A DNA stretch of 64,000 nt, taken from contig CAZLQD010000029.1 of assembly GCA_964561605.1 (NCBI GenBank), positions 259,087 through 323,086 on the forward strand, written 5' to 3'. Position 1 is the first letter of the stretch; each line of letters starts with the position of its first letter. The notes beneath the pieces were generated by a model, which was not told the origin of the DNA, did not search any database, and saw only the letters and a program-made list of their open reading frames with translations. Position numbers and translations under genes: made by a program. Positions 41,203 through 50,961 of this stretch are shown one piece after another. The DNA comes from JALUZX01 sp964561605. Its GTDB lineage: Bacteria; Planctomycetota; UBA1135; JALUZX01.

Positions 41203-42257
41203 TCCTTACCTTCCACCAGCTCCCGGACGGTCTCGATCAGGCGTTCTCCCCTGAGGTTGAAAGCCACGATCTTGCCGTCCCGGCCGACCAGGATCGTGTG
41301 GGGGATGGCGTGGACGTTGTAGAGGGAACCGATCTCGTTGCCCCAGCCCTTGCCGTCGAAGTAGTGCCGCCAGGTCATGCCCTTTTCCTTGATGACCTTC
41401 TCGAAGCTCTTCCTGTCGGAGTCGAAGCTGATTCCCAGGATCTCGAAACCCTTCTTGTGGTATTTCTTGTAGGCCTCGAGGACGTTGGGGAGCTCACCCA
41501 TGCAGGGCCCGCACCAGGTGGCCCAGAAGTCGATGAGCAGGACCTTTCCCTTGTAGTCCTTCATGCGGATGGGCTTGCCGTGGATGTCCTTGAAGCTGGA
41601 GATGTCCAGGGGCTCCATGCCTTCCTGGAGGTTCATGGCCTTGATCTTCGTCTGGGCAAGCTTGGCGGCCTTGGTCCCCGGGTATTTCTTGATGATGTCT
41701 TTCAGGAAGGCCTTCTGGGCTTCCTTGTCCCGGCTGTTCTCGAAGATTCCCTTCGCCAAAGCCAGGGATGCCTTGGTCTCCTTGGACTTGGCTTTCTTGA
41801 TGGCCCCGTCCAGGTAGGCCTTTCCGGCCTCGGCGTTCCTGTTCTGGCGGGCCACCGCAATGGCCACGGTCTTGTAGTCCTCCACGGACTTGGCGCAGGC
41901 CTTCATGGTTTCCAGGACCTTGGCGGCCTCGTCCTTCTTGCCCAGGAACCCGAGAAGCCCGATGCGTTCGCTCAGGGCGGTCATGAGCTTGGGGGATTTG
42001 GGGTATTTCCCGATGAAGTCGGCCAAGGCCTTGTCCAGCTTGGGGAATTCTTCCTTGAGGATCTTGTAGAAGGACGCCCGGTCGGTGGCCTTGCTCCTGG
42101 CCCCCATGATGATCCGGTTTTTTTCCTTCATGATCTTCTCGAAGGCCTTGATGGAAGGATCCTGGGCCTTCACTTTTTTCAGGGCCTTGGGCTGGGCCTG
42201 GAGAGGAAGGGCGAACAGAAGGCCCAGGGCGGCGGCGAGGAAGGGGATTTTCTTCAT
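41199..42257 (-). CDS. TlpA/ResA-like periplasmic thioredoxin with helical N-terminal domain
   Basis: 352 residues from ATG 42257. Signal peptide to about residue 22 (LGLLFALPLQAQ). Residues 25-210 are Lys- and Ala-rich helices without CxxC, a TPR-like solenoid. The C-terminal thioredoxin fold (215-352) has LIDFWATWCGPCMGELPNV with the active-site Cys249 and Cys252, and the cis-Pro segment HAIPHTILV. Proteins of this build reduce disulphides in the cell envelope, often for cytochrome c maturation or outer-membrane proteins. The c-type cytochromes in this window are possible clients, but no direct link is visible. The 227-bp upstream gap, shared with the HD gene, contains both promoters. Confidence 0.82.
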   Translation of the reverse strand: MKKIPFLAAALGLLFALPLQAQPKALKKVKAQDPSIKAFEKIMKEKNRIIMGARSKATDRASFYKILKEEFPKLDKALADFIGKYPKSPKLMTALSERIGLLGFLGKKDEAAKVLETMKACAKSVEDYKTVAIAVARQNRNAEAGKAYLDGAIKKAKSKETKASLALAKGIFENSRDKEAQKAFLKDIIKKYPGTKAAKLAQTKIKAMNLQEGMEPLDISSFKDIHGKPIRMKDYKGKVLLIDFWATWCGPCMGELPNVLEAYKKYHKKGFEILGISFDSDRKSFEKVIKEKGMTWRHYFDGKGWGNEIGSLYNVHAIPHTILVGRDGKIVAFNLRGERLIETVRELVEGKD

Positions 42258-42484
42258 TTTCTTCGATCCTGTCTGGAAAAACGCGGAATTCTTCCCCGGA
42301 CCCAATCCCGGGGGAGAGGGAAACGGTCCTTTTACGTCCAAAACCCTCTCCTGCCCAGAGGAAGTCTGCAATTTCTTGCCCCCCTCCTCCCGCCGCCGCC
42401 GAGAGGTTAGGGCCTCGTCCGGTGGATTCGGGCGGGAATCCCTGGGCCTGGGGCTGTAACCTGGGGGGCCAAAGGAGGATCGAA

Positions 42485-43054
42485 ATGAGCCGGAACATCC
42501 CTACCAGGGAGGAGGCCTTGGCCCTCCTCCAGGAGTTCACCAAGAGCGAGAACCTCCGGCGCCACGGCCTGGCCGTGGAGGCGGCCATGAGGGCCTACGC
42601 CAGGCGCCTGGGGGAGGACGAGGACCTCTGGGGCGTCGTAGGTCTCCTGCACGACTTCGATTACGAATCCCATCCCACCATGGAGGAGCACCCCTGGGCC
42701 GGAGTGGAGATCCTCAAGGAGAGGGGATTCGACGACCCGGAGTTGATCCGGGGGATCCTGGCCCACGCACCCCATACGGGCACCCCCAGGGAGAGCCTCC
42801 TGGAGAAGGCCATCTTCGCCTGCGACGAGATCACCGGTTTCATCACCGCCGTGGCCCTGGTCCGTCCCTCGAAGAAGCTCGAAGACGTGAAGGTCAAGTC
42901 CATCAAGAAGAAGATGAAGGACAAGGCCTTCGCCGCCGCCGTGAGCCGGGAGGACATCCGCCGGGGCGCCGAGGAACTCGGGGTGGACCTGGAGGAGCAC
43001 CTCCAGGTGGTCCTGGACGCCATGAAGGAGATCGCTCCCGACCTGGGCCTCTAG
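42485..43054 (+). CDS. HD-domain hydrolase
   Basis: 189 residues from ATG 42485, with AAGGAGG 8 bases upstream. HD motifs: LRRHGLAVEAAM, the HD pair in LLHDFDYES, HPWAGVEIL and LAHAPHTGTP, as in small HDIG-type phosphohydrolases. The conserved AIFACDEITGFITAV, VKVKSIKKKMKDKAFAAAVS block belongs to a widespread bacterial family of about 185 residues. It likely hydrolyses a phosphoester or nucleotide; the substrate is unknown. Convergent with the GH95 gene with a 4-bp overlap. Confidence 0.85.
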   Translation: MSRNIPTREEALALLQEFTKSENLRRHGLAVEAAMRAYARRLGEDEDLWGVVGLLHDFDYESHPTMEEHPWAGVEILKERGFDDPELIRGILAHAPHTGTPRESLLEKAIFACDEITGFITAVALVRPSKKLEDVKVKSIKKKMKDKAFAAAVSREDIRRGAEELGVDLEEHLQVVLDAMKEIAPDLGL

Positions 43055-45444
43055 CCCCGGTCCGACTCCTTTTCCCGGGCTGGATCCGCAAAGGGGATCT
43101 CCCGGAGGGTCCCCGGCGGCAGGGGCGGGATTTCCACGACCCGGTCCCCGTAACGGATCCGGGCCGGCCGCCCCAGGAGGGAGCGGATCCGGGCCTTCAG
43201 GAGCTTCCCTCCATTCCACTCCAGGTCCACCACGAAGCCTCCCCTGGCCCGGAGCCCGGCGACCCTGCCCCGGGGCCACTGGGGCGGGAGGGCGGGAAGG
43301 AGTTCGATCTCCCTGGTATGGGACTGGAGGAGGGTTTCGGCGATCCCTGCCGTTCCGCCGAAGTTCCCGTCGATCTGGAAGGGCGGATGGGTGTCGAAGA
43401 GGTTGGGCAGGGTGGAGCGCCGCAGAAGGGCCAGGATGTTCTCTCCCGCCTTCTTCCCGTCGTGGAGGCGGGCGAAGAAGTTGATGATCCAGGCCCGGCT
43501 CCAGCCGGTATGCCCTCCCCCGTGGGCCAGGCGGTATTCCAGGGACTTGCGGGCCGCCTCCACGTAACGGGGCGTTTCCTCGAGGTTGAACTGGTGTCCC
43601 GGATAGAGCCCGTAGAGATGGGACATGTGTCGGTGGCCGGGACTCGTTTCCTTGAAGGGCCGGGCCCATTCCAGGAGCCTTCCGTCGGCCCCGATCCCGG
43701 GAAGGGCGAGCCCGGCCCGGGCCTTGCGGATCTTTTCCAGGAGGGGATCCTCGATTCCGAGGATCTTCGCCGCCTCCAGTGTGTGGGTGAAGGTCTCCCA
43801 GACGATCTCCTGGCTCATGGAAGGACCCATGGAGACGGTATACCGCTTTCCGTCGGGGCCGAAGTAGGCGTTCTCGGGAGAGGTGTCCAGGCCGGCCACG
43901 AGCTTGCCCGTCCGGGGGTCCTTCACCAGGTAGTCCAGGTAGAAGAGGGAGCACTCCTTCAGGAGCGGCCAGGCCCTGGTGCGGAGGAAATCCTTGTCAC
44001 CTGTATACCAGTAGTGTTCCATGAACTGCCTGCTGCACCAGCCCCCTCCCTGGGGCCACATTCCGTAGACCAGGGCCCCGTAGGCGGTGGTCCACAGCCA
44101 GGCGTCCGTGACGGTATGGAGGGCGAATCCACGGCAACCGTAATCGATCCGGGCCGCCTCTCTCCCCGCCGGAAGGAGCCCCTCGATGAGGTCGAAGAAG
44201 GGCATGTGGCACTCCTGGAGCCCCGTGACCTCGGCGGGCCAGTAGTTCATCTGGGCGTTGATGTTCACGTGGTAGTCGGAATTCCAGGGAGCGGCGATCC
44301 TGTCGTTCCAGAGCCCCTGGAGGTTGGCTGGCATGGTCCCCGGCCGGGAGGATGAGATCAGCAGGTAGCGGCCGTATTCGAAGTAGAGGGCCGTGAGGCC
44401 CGGGTCCACTCCTCCCTTCTTCACGGCCTGGAGCCTCCGGTCCGTCGGGATCTCTTCCTTTCCGCCCTCTCCCAGTTCCAGGAGGCAACGCCGGAAGAGC
44501 CGCCGGTGCTCGGCCACGTGGTCTGCCAGGAGGCGCTCGAAGGGCTTGGCCGCCGCCTTGGCCAGGACCTCCCTGCAGGTCCGGTCCAGGTCCCGTTCCA
44601 GGGGGTGGGAGGGATCCTGGAAGTTGTAGTCCGTCGCCGCGGCCAGAAGGATGAGGACCCGGTCGGCGTCCCGGACGACAAGGGCCCCGTCCTCTTCCTT
44701 GGAAGTCCCGCCCTCGGGGAGGATCGTGAGCCTGGCCTCCCACCTTACGCCGAGTTGTTTCTCTCCGTGCCGGGCCCTTCCCGTCATCACCAGCGAATCC
44801 CCTCCGGCGACGCGGGTCTCGAAGTCGGCCGGCCGGTCCAGTACAGCCCGGAAGGAGATGCTCCCCGGCCGGTCGGCGGCCAGGCGGACCACGACGACCT
44901 GGTCCACCGGACTGGAAAAAACGCTCCGCCGGAACCATACCCCGCCCCTCCGGAAGCGGACGGAGGCGACGGCCCGGTCCAGGTCCAGTTCGCGCCGGTA
45001 GTCGGCGGCGGGAAGGCCCCTTCTCTTCCTCCCATCCTTTCCTCCCGGAAGGAAGAACTCCAGCCTCAGGTCTCCGAGGGTCTGGTAGCTCCTCGGGCTG
45101 ATCCGCCTGGGCATCACGGCCTGGAGTGTCCGGTGGGCCTTGCGGAAGTCCCCTTCGAACCAGGCCTTCCTGGCGGCCTTCATCGCCTCCCTCAGCTTTG
45201 GGGTGGGCTTGGGGACGGGAGGGCCGGCCCATACGGTGTCCTCGTTGAGCTGGATCCGCTCCTTCAGGATTCCACCGAAGACCATGGCGCCCAGTCTCCC
45301 GTTTCCCACGGGAAGGGCCTGGACCCACTTCCGGGCGGGCTTTTCGTACCAGAGCTTGAACCGTTCCCACCCGGACTGGGCCCGGAGGGGGAGGAAGGCG
45401 GCGGGAAGGAGGACCGCCGATAGGGAAAGGATGGCTTCCTTCAT
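43051..45444 (-). CDS. GH95 alpha-L-fucosidase-family enzyme, secreted
   Basis: 797 residues from ATG 45444, with GGGAG 9 bases upstream; ATG 45453 overlaps the GH31 stop and is an alternative. Signal peptide (KEAILSLSAVLLPAAFLPLRA). N-terminal super-beta domain: WVQALPVGNGRLGAMVFGG, IQLNEDTVWAG. The (alpha/alpha)6 barrel has NSDYHVNINAQMNYWPAE with the two catalytic Asn, LLEWARPFKE with the general acid Glu, and FQIDGNFGGTAGIAETLLQS with Asp, matching the residues known for the GH95 fucosidase AfcA. Inverting hydrolysis of alpha-1,2-fucosyl or alpha-galactosyl residues is expected. Coupled to GH31 on the same strand. Confidence 0.9.
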   Translation of the reverse strand: MKEAILSLSAVLLPAAFLPLRAQSGWERFKLWYEKPARKWVQALPVGNGRLGAMVFGGILKERIQLNEDTVWAGPPVPKPTPKLREAMKAARKAWFEGDFRKAHRTLQAVMPRRISPRSYQTLGDLRLEFFLPGGKDGRKRRGLPAADYRRELDLDRAVASVRFRRGGVWFRRSVFSSPVDQVVVVRLAADRPGSISFRAVLDRPADFETRVAGGDSLVMTGRARHGEKQLGVRWEARLTILPEGGTSKEEDGALVVRDADRVLILLAAATDYNFQDPSHPLERDLDRTCREVLAKAAAKPFERLLADHVAEHRRLFRRCLLELGEGGKEEIPTDRRLQAVKKGGVDPGLTALYFEYGRYLLISSSRPGTMPANLQGLWNDRIAAPWNSDYHVNINAQMNYWPAEVTGLQECHMPFFDLIEGLLPAGREAARIDYGCRGFALHTVTDAWLWTTAYGALVYGMWPQGGGWCSRQFMEHYWYTGDKDFLRTRAWPLLKECSLFYLDYLVKDPRTGKLVAGLDTSPENAYFGPDGKRYTVSMGPSMSQEIVWETFTHTLEAAKILGIEDPLLEKIRKARAGLALPGIGADGRLLEWARPFKETSPGHRHMSHLYGLYPGHQFNLEETPRYVEAARKSLEYRLAHGGGHTGWSRAWIINFFARLHDGKKAGENILALLRRSTLPNLFDTHPPFQIDGNFGGTAGIAETLLQSHTREIELLPALPPQWPRGRVAGLRARGGFVVDLEWNGGKLLKARIRSLLGRPARIRYGDRVVEIPPLPPGTLREIPFADPAREKESDRG

Positions 45445-45449
45445 GGAAG

Positions 45450-48400
45450 TCATCTCCCGGCTCGAGGCCTTTCGAGGACACGGATCCTGGCACCTTCGGG
45501 GCGGAGGGGCTCCACCCGGAGGGAGAATTCCCAGTACCTTCCCTTCTGGCCCACCTTCACCAGGATTTCGTGGCGCCCCTTGGAGAGGCGGACCGGAACG
45601 GCGTCCTGGTCCAGGACCCAGGCTCTCGGGGCGGGAGCGTCGTAGACCCATTTCCCGTCCAGCCTCAGGGCTCCCCCGTCGTCCGTCCCGATGTGGAGGA
45701 CCGCTTCGCAATCCCGGTCGACCTCGATCCAGGTTACGGCGTAGGCCACCTGGTTCTTTCCTCCCCACCCGAAACGGCGCCACAGCTTCACCCTGTAGGG
45801 GGTGGTCAGGTCCAGGGGGGATCCGATCTTCCGGTGAACGGGAATCCACTTCGCCTTCTTCCCTCCTCCCAGGTCCCAGGATGCGTCGAGCCGGATCGGT
45901 TCCGTTTCGGGGGGGAAGGCCCGGTCCATCTTCCCCCGGAAGGGACCCGCCAGGTACCAGTCCGAGATCCACCGGTTCAGCCGGATCTCCTTGTGGAAGA
46001 CCAGGTCGATTCCTTTCCAGCGGGTCCTGAGGACGCCCCTCACCACGGAGGGAGAGAGGGGGGGAGTGGTATCCACCGAGAGGGCTGCGGTGCAAAGAGC
46101 CGGGTGGGAGGACCGGGTGCGGGCGGACCCCATGCTCTTTCCTCCCAGGAAGGCGGCTTCCAGGCTCGTGGGGATCTCTACCCCCGCCTCCCCCCGGAAG
46201 CAGGCCGCGGCCCTGGCCAGGACGGTTCCCGGCCTCTTCCCCCGGACCAGGGAGAGGGAGAGCCCCAGGCCCGACAGCCTCTCCAGGGCCCTCTCCTTGG
46301 CCTTCCGGGCCACAGGGTCCCGGTAGTCCTTCAATGAGAGGAGTCCGGCCGAGGTGGTGAGCACCTCCTCCAGGAGGACCTCCATCTTTTTCGCTTCCCC
46401 GGGTCCGGCCTTTTCCACGAGTCCCAGGGCCTGTTGGACCAGGGAGGCGTTCTTAACCAGGGCGGGTTCCTTGGTCCAGCGGGCGGCGTCGGCCACGGCC
46501 GAGGCCAGGGTGCGGAGGTTTCGTGAGAGATCGTCCCGGCCGGGGTCCGCCGGAACGAGAAGGAAGACCTGCTTCCCGGCGAGGTCCGCGTCGGGCACCC
46601 GGGCCACGGTCCTCCGGGGGGATCTCTCGAGGAAGTAACAAGGTCCTGCGGGATCCTTCACCTGCGGGAGGGGTGTTCCGTTCACCTCCACTCTGTCCGC
46701 CAGGCATCCCCTGAGGCGGATCTCCAGGTCACGGGTGGTCTTCAGCCCCGTGAAGCTCCCCTTGTAGGGCCCGACTGTGATCTTCACCTCCCCCCCGGGC
46801 AAGGTCTCCCTCCGGATGGGGAGGAAGGCGAAGCCTCCCTTCAGGTAGGCCTGGGAGAGGCCGTCGTCCTCGTAGAGATCGATTCCCCCCTTCTTTCCCG
46901 GGAAGACCTCCAGGACCAATGGAGCGGAGGGGATTTCGCCGGTGCGGGTGACATTGGGTGTCGTGGGAATCACGGACCCGGCCCTTGCCAGCAGGGGGAC
47001 CCTGTCCAGTGGGACGAAACGGCGGACCAGGGCGGGGCCGCGGAAGGTCTCCCCGGTGAACCAGTCCACCCACTCGCCCGGCGGAACCCACTGGTCCGTC
47101 ACGGTGCAACCCGTCGCCTCCTCCCGGGGGGTCACCGGCGGCGTCACGAGGAGGTCGTCACCGAAGTAGTATTCGGTTCCGTGGAGATAGGCCTCCTCTT
47201 CGAAGGGGTGTTCCAGGTAGAGGGGGCGGCAGAGGGGCACGGATGTGTCGAAGCATTTACGTCCCATCGTGTAGATGTAGGGGACCAGGGCGTAGCGGAG
47301 GAGGAAGGCCTCCTTCATGGCCCGGTAGTAGGGCTCGGAGTAGGCCCAGATCCGCCGTTCCGCCTTGGGGTTCTGGGTCGTGTGGGTCCTCAGCACGGGG
47401 CTCAAGGCGCCGAGCTGGACCCAGCGGGTGTAGATCTCGGGGTCCACCGGCCCGGGCATGTGGCCCCCGATGTCGTGGCTCCACCACGAAGCCCCCACGT
47501 TCCCCGCCGTGGCGGTGAAGTAGGGCTGGAAGTCCAGGGAGGCCCAGGTGGACCAGGTGTCCCCGGAGAACTGGAGGACGTAGCGGTGGCCGCAGGGCTC
47601 GGCCCACCTGCTCAGGATGAGGGGCCTCCTGGAGGGGTCCCTCCCGGCGTCGAGGAAGTGCAGGTGGTTGAACATGAAGAGGGGGTCCAGGCCGGGAATC
47701 CCGGACTGGGTCCCCTGCTGCCAGTCGATCCACCAGAAATCCACCCCCTCCTCTTCCAGTGGGTGGTGGAGGATGTCGAAGTAGGCCCGCATGTAACGGG
47801 GATCCGTCACGTCCAGGGGAATGCGTTTCTCCTTCGCCGGATCCTTTCCCATGGCCTCGGCGAAGGCCTTCCACGCCTTCTCGTGGTTCCCCACTCCCTG
47901 GTGGGGATGGACGTTCAGGGTGACCTTGAGCCCCTGGTCGTGGACCCATGCGAGAAAGTGGCGGGGGTTGGGGAAGTACTTGGGATTCCAGGTGTATCCG
48001 GTCCACCCCTTGAGGTGCCATCCCATGTCTATGACCAGCACGTCCAGGGGAACGCCGTGGCGGTGGAACTGGCGGACCAGGTCCTTGAATTGTTCGGAAG
48101 TATAGGACCAGTAGCGCGACCACCAGGCTCCCAGGGCGAACCTCGGGGGAAGGGGAATGGGGCCCGTCAGGGCTGTGTAATCCCGGAGGGCCGCCTTGTA
48201 GTCCCTCCCCGCCCCGAAGAAGTACCAGTCCTGCCGTTCCCCCGGGGGTCTGGGCTTCACCCAGGGAATCCCCATGACGGGATCCGGTTTCCCGGTGAAG
48301 ACGGGGGTCCGTGAATCGTCCCAGACGTACCATCCGTCACGGGAGAGGACTCCCTTCTTCAAGGGGACCGCACCGTTCACCCCGTCGAGAGTGCGGACCG

Positions 48401-48794
48401 TTCCTCCCAGGTTCCCCCGGTCTTCCATTCCCGGCCGCCAGGTGACCTCCAGGCCGCCGGTGTGCACCCGGATCTCCAGGTTCTCCGCCGAGAAGGGGCC
48501 GCTTCCTTCTTTGTATCTGAGATGCAAGGCCCGGGTGGCCAGGTGGAGCACACCCTTTTCTTCCCAGGTGCGGAAGGAAGGGAGGGGTTGGAGGCGGCGG
48601 ATGGCGAAGAGGGTGGCCCGGTCCTCGAAGGCCCCCTCCTTGCTCCATTCCAGCCGGATCAGGCGCGGGGAGAGAACGGTGAAACGGGCCTTTCCCGCCC
48701 GGATCTCGGCTTCCGGGCGAGCCTTGGGGGCCATGGTCAGGGTGGGCGTCGTGGTGAAGGCGGCCAGGAGGAGGATCGGAGTGATTCCAAGCAT
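45450..48794 (-). CDS. GH31 alpha-glycosidase, large, secreted
   Basis: 1114 residues from ATG 48794, with GAGAGGA 7 bases upstream. Signal peptide (LGITPILLLAAFTT). N-terminal beta-sandwich, then the barrel starting PRFALGAWWSRYWSYTSEQF. WHLKGWTGYTWNPKYFPNPR, the nucleophile strand VDFWWIDWQQG and acid/base FSGDTWSTWASL follow; GNVGASWWSHDIGGHM is diagnostic of GH31. The C-terminal 400 residues add DUF5110-like beta domains and a region with VLHIGTDDGGALRLDGKWVY, similar to a carbohydrate- or PA14-like module. It acts on alpha-glucosides, alpha-xylosides or alpha-galactosides. An upstream open extension to 49901 overlaps the divergent FAD gene and is not coding. Confidence 0.87.
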   Translation of the reverse strand: MLGITPILLLAAFTTTPTLTMAPKARPEAEIRAGKARFTVLSPRLIRLEWSKEGAFEDRATLFAIRRLQPLPSFRTWEEKGVLHLATRALHLRYKEGSGPFSAENLEIRVHTGGLEVTWRPGMEDRGNLGGTVRTLDGVNGAVPLKKGVLSRDGWYVWDDSRTPVFTGKPDPVMGIPWVKPRPPGERQDWYFFGAGRDYKAALRDYTALTGPIPLPPRFALGAWWSRYWSYTSEQFKDLVRQFHRHGVPLDVLVIDMGWHLKGWTGYTWNPKYFPNPRHFLAWVHDQGLKVTLNVHPHQGVGNHEKAWKAFAEAMGKDPAKEKRIPLDVTDPRYMRAYFDILHHPLEEEGVDFWWIDWQQGTQSGIPGLDPLFMFNHLHFLDAGRDPSRRPLILSRWAEPCGHRYVLQFSGDTWSTWASLDFQPYFTATAGNVGASWWSHDIGGHMPGPVDPEIYTRWVQLGALSPVLRTHTTQNPKAERRIWAYSEPYYRAMKEAFLLRYALVPYIYTMGRKCFDTSVPLCRPLYLEHPFEEEAYLHGTEYYFGDDLLVTPPVTPREEATGCTVTDQWVPPGEWVDWFTGETFRGPALVRRFVPLDRVPLLARAGSVIPTTPNVTRTGEIPSAPLVLEVFPGKKGGIDLYEDDGLSQAYLKGGFAFLPIRRETLPGGEVKITVGPYKGSFTGLKTTRDLEIRLRGCLADRVEVNGTPLPQVKDPAGPCYFLERSPRRTVARVPDADLAGKQVFLLVPADPGRDDLSRNLRTLASAVADAARWTKEPALVKNASLVQQALGLVEKAGPGEAKKMEVLLEEVLTTSAGLLSLKDYRDPVARKAKERALERLSGLGLSLSLVRGKRPGTVLARAAACFRGEAGVEIPTSLEAAFLGGKSMGSARTRSSHPALCTAALSVDTTPPLSPSVVRGVLRTRWKGIDLVFHKEIRLNRWISDWYLAGPFRGKMDRAFPPETEPIRLDASWDLGGGKKAKWIPVHRKIGSPLDLTTPYRVKLWRRFGWGGKNQVAYAVTWIEVDRDCEAVLHIGTDDGGALRLDGKWVYDAPAPRAWVLDQDAVPVRLSKGRHEILVKVGQKGRYWEFSLRVEPLRPEGARIRVLERPRAGR

Positions 48795-48918
48795 GGCAGA
48801 GTCCTCTCGGGAGAGACGGGATCCAGGGAAGGTCCACCAGCCTGCCCGCTCCCGGTTCACTTGGCAAGGGAAAGGGTGGGGGGGGCAGGTTACACTGGAT
48901 CTTCTTTTCCGGAGGTGA

Positions 48919-50754
48919 ATGAACATGCTCGAACGACCCTTCCTTCTCCTGCTCTTTCTGCTCTTCCCGGGGGGCCGTCCTCCGGCCCAGAGCCTTTTCG
49001 TCGAGGCCGAGAGTTTCCGGCACACCGGCGGATGGGTGAGGGACACCCAGTTCATGGACCAGATGGGCTCTCCCTTCCTGTTGGCCCACGGATTGGGGGT
49101 CCCCGTGACCGACGCGTGGACCCCCGTGACCTTTCCGGAACCGGGCAAATACCGTTTGTGGGTGAGGACCCGGGATTGGACCGCTCCCTGGAAGACCAGG
49201 GAGAAGCCCGGGAGGTTCCGGGTCCTCCTGGGGGGAGTCCCCGTCCCGGTGGTCTTCGGCGTGGAGGGGAACCCCTGGCACTGGCAGGATGGAGGGGTCG
49301 TGGAGGTGAAGAAGGTCCGGACCACTCTGGGCCTCCACGACCTGACGGGATTCGAGGGAAGGTGCGACGCCATCTTCCTCACGAAGGACCTCTCCTTCCG
49401 TCCTCCCGACGGGGGGGCGGAACTGGCACGCTTCCGCCGGCGCCTCCTGGGCTTGCCCGGGGAGCCCCTGGAAGCCGGCACCTTCGATTTGGTGGTTACG
49501 GGAGGGGGGATCTCAGGGATCTGCGCCGCCGTGGCGGCGGCCCGCCTGGGCGTGAAGACCGCCTTGATCCAGGACCGTCCCGTCCTGGGCGGGAACAACA
49601 GCTCCGAGGTCCGGGTATGGCTGGGCGGCGCAATAAACGTGAAGCCCTTTCCCCGGGTCGGGGACATCGTGCGGGAGCTGAAACCGCCCAAGCGTCCCCG
49701 GGTCTGTCCCTGGAAGGGCGACCCAGGGGACTGGGACCGGAACCGGGAGCTCCTGGTCCGGGCGGAGAAGAACCTCACGCTCTTCCTGAACCACCGGGTG
49801 GACGGCGTGGAGATGGAGAAAGGCCGCATCCGGGCGGTCCTGGCCACGAACACGATGAAGGGCGGGCGGGTCCGGTTCCGTGGGAGGTGGTTCGCCGACA
49901 CAACGGGCGACGGATGTGTCGGGTTCCTCGCCGGGGCGGACTACGAGATCCAGCGGAAGGGGCACATGGGGCGTTCCAACCTCTGGTACCTGGAGGATAC
50001 GGGCCGCCCCAGCCCCTTCCCCCGTTGTCCCTGGGCCCTGGACCTGTCGGACAAGCCCTTTCCGGGGCGGAACAAGGCCTGGGCCGGGAATCCCCCCGAG
50101 AAACGAAGTCTCGGCGCCCTCGGGAAGTGGTTCTGGGAGAGCGGCTTCGACAGGGATCCCTTCGGCGAGGGGGAATACATTCGGGACTGGAACTTCCGCG
50201 CCATGTACGGAGCCTGGGACGCCCTGAAGAACGTGGACCATCGCCTCGGGACCTACAGGCTGGCCTGGGCGGCCTATATCTCGGGCAAGAGGGAATCCCG
50301 CCGCCTCCTGGGGGACGTGGTCCTCACGGAGGCGGATCTGCTGGAGGGACGCAAGTTTCCCGACGGGTGCGTCCCCACGGGTTGGCCCATGGACGTGCAC
50401 GTGCCCAACCCGAACTTCATGAAAGGGTTCGAAGGGGACGCCTTCATCTCCATGGCGTTGTATACCCAGTACAAGAGGCCTTTCTGGGTTCCCTACCGTT
50501 GCCTCTACTCCAGGAACGTGCCGAATCTCTGGATGGCGGGAAGGGACATCAGCGTCACCCACAAGGCCCTGGGAGCCGTGCGGGTGATGCGGACTTGCGG
50601 ATGCATGGGGGAGATCGTGGGGATGGCGGCGGCCGTCTGCAAGGCCCGGAACGCCGACCCCAGGAAGGTCTTCACGGACTACCTGGAGGACTTGAAGACC
50701 CTCATGAGAAGAGGCGTGGGGCGGCGGAAGGGCGACCCCGGGACCTCCCGGTGA
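48919..50754 (+). CDS. Secreted FAD-dependent oxidoreductase with N-terminal carbohydrate-binding-like domain
   Basis: 611 residues from ATG 48919 (in-frame ATG 48925 also possible), with GGAGG before it. Signal peptide to about residue 24. Residues 25-165 are beta-rich (SLFVEAESFRHTGGWVRD, PGKYRLWVRTRDW), similar to carbohydrate-binding modules. From about 185 the FAD Rossmann motif appears (FDLVVTGGGISGICAAVAAARLG), then VLGGNNSSEVRVW and DTTGDGCVGFLAGADY. The C-terminal FAD segment is VPNLWMAGRDISVTHKALGAVRVMRTCGCMG. Such proteins occur beside glycoside hydrolases in Planctomycetota and Bacteroidota, but their substrate is mostly undefined. Divergent from the GH31 gene (124 bp), consistent with one carbohydrate locus. 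Confidence 0.82.
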   Translation: MNMLERPFLLLLFLLFPGGRPPAQSLFVEAESFRHTGGWVRDTQFMDQMGSPFLLAHGLGVPVTDAWTPVTFPEPGKYRLWVRTRDWTAPWKTREKPGRFRVLLGGVPVPVVFGVEGNPWHWQDGGVVEVKKVRTTLGLHDLTGFEGRCDAIFLTKDLSFRPPDGGAELARFRRRLLGLPGEPLEAGTFDLVVTGGGISGICAAVAAARLGVKTALIQDRPVLGGNNSSEVRVWLGGAINVKPFPRVGDIVRELKPPKRPRVCPWKGDPGDWDRNRELLVRAEKNLTLFLNHRVDGVEMEKGRIRAVLATNTMKGGRVRFRGRWFADTTGDGCVGFLAGADYEIQRKGHMGRSNLWYLEDTGRPSPFPRCPWALDLSDKPFPGRNKAWAGNPPEKRSLGALGKWFWESGFDRDPFGEGEYIRDWNFRAMYGAWDALKNVDHRLGTYRLAWAAYISGKRESRRLLGDVVLTEADLLEGRKFPDGCVPTGWPMDVHVPNPNFMKGFEGDAFISMALYTQYKRPFWVPYRCLYSRNVPNLWMAGRDISVTHKALGAVRVMRTCGCMGEIVGMAAAVCKARNADPRKVFTDYLEDLKTLMRRGVGRRKGDPGTSR

Positions 50755-50887
50755 AGGCCCCGGAGCCCGCAGGAGGCCGCTGCGGCCGGGAGGATGGGGC
50801 CGTGGGGGCCGTCCCGGGCGGTGGCTTCCCGCCGGGAAGGTTCACGCCCTTCCCGGCGGGAAGGAATCCGGAACCTGGAAAAGAGAA

Positions 50888-50913
50888 GACCCGGCCGGGG
50901 GGCCGGCCGGGTC
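50888..50913 (-). terminator. Intrinsic terminator between FAD gene and zinc-ribbon gene
   Basis: GACCCGGCCGG (50888-50898), GGGG loop, CCGGCCGGGTC (50903-50913): perfect 11-bp stem. On the minus strand the stem is followed by TTCTCTTTTCC, a usable T-tract for the zinc-ribbon gene ending at 50962. On the plus strand a weaker T/C tract follows about 20 bases later, so it may work both ways. Confidence 0.7.
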
Positions 50914-50961
50914 GGGGTTCGGGGGGAGCTCTTTCTTCTTCTCGTTCTCTTCAGCGGGCCG

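Noticed and set aside
48795..49901. Upstream extension of the GH31 frame
   Set aside because: Overlaps the start of the divergent FAD gene and lacks homology; a signal peptide with Shine-Dalgarno starts at 48794.
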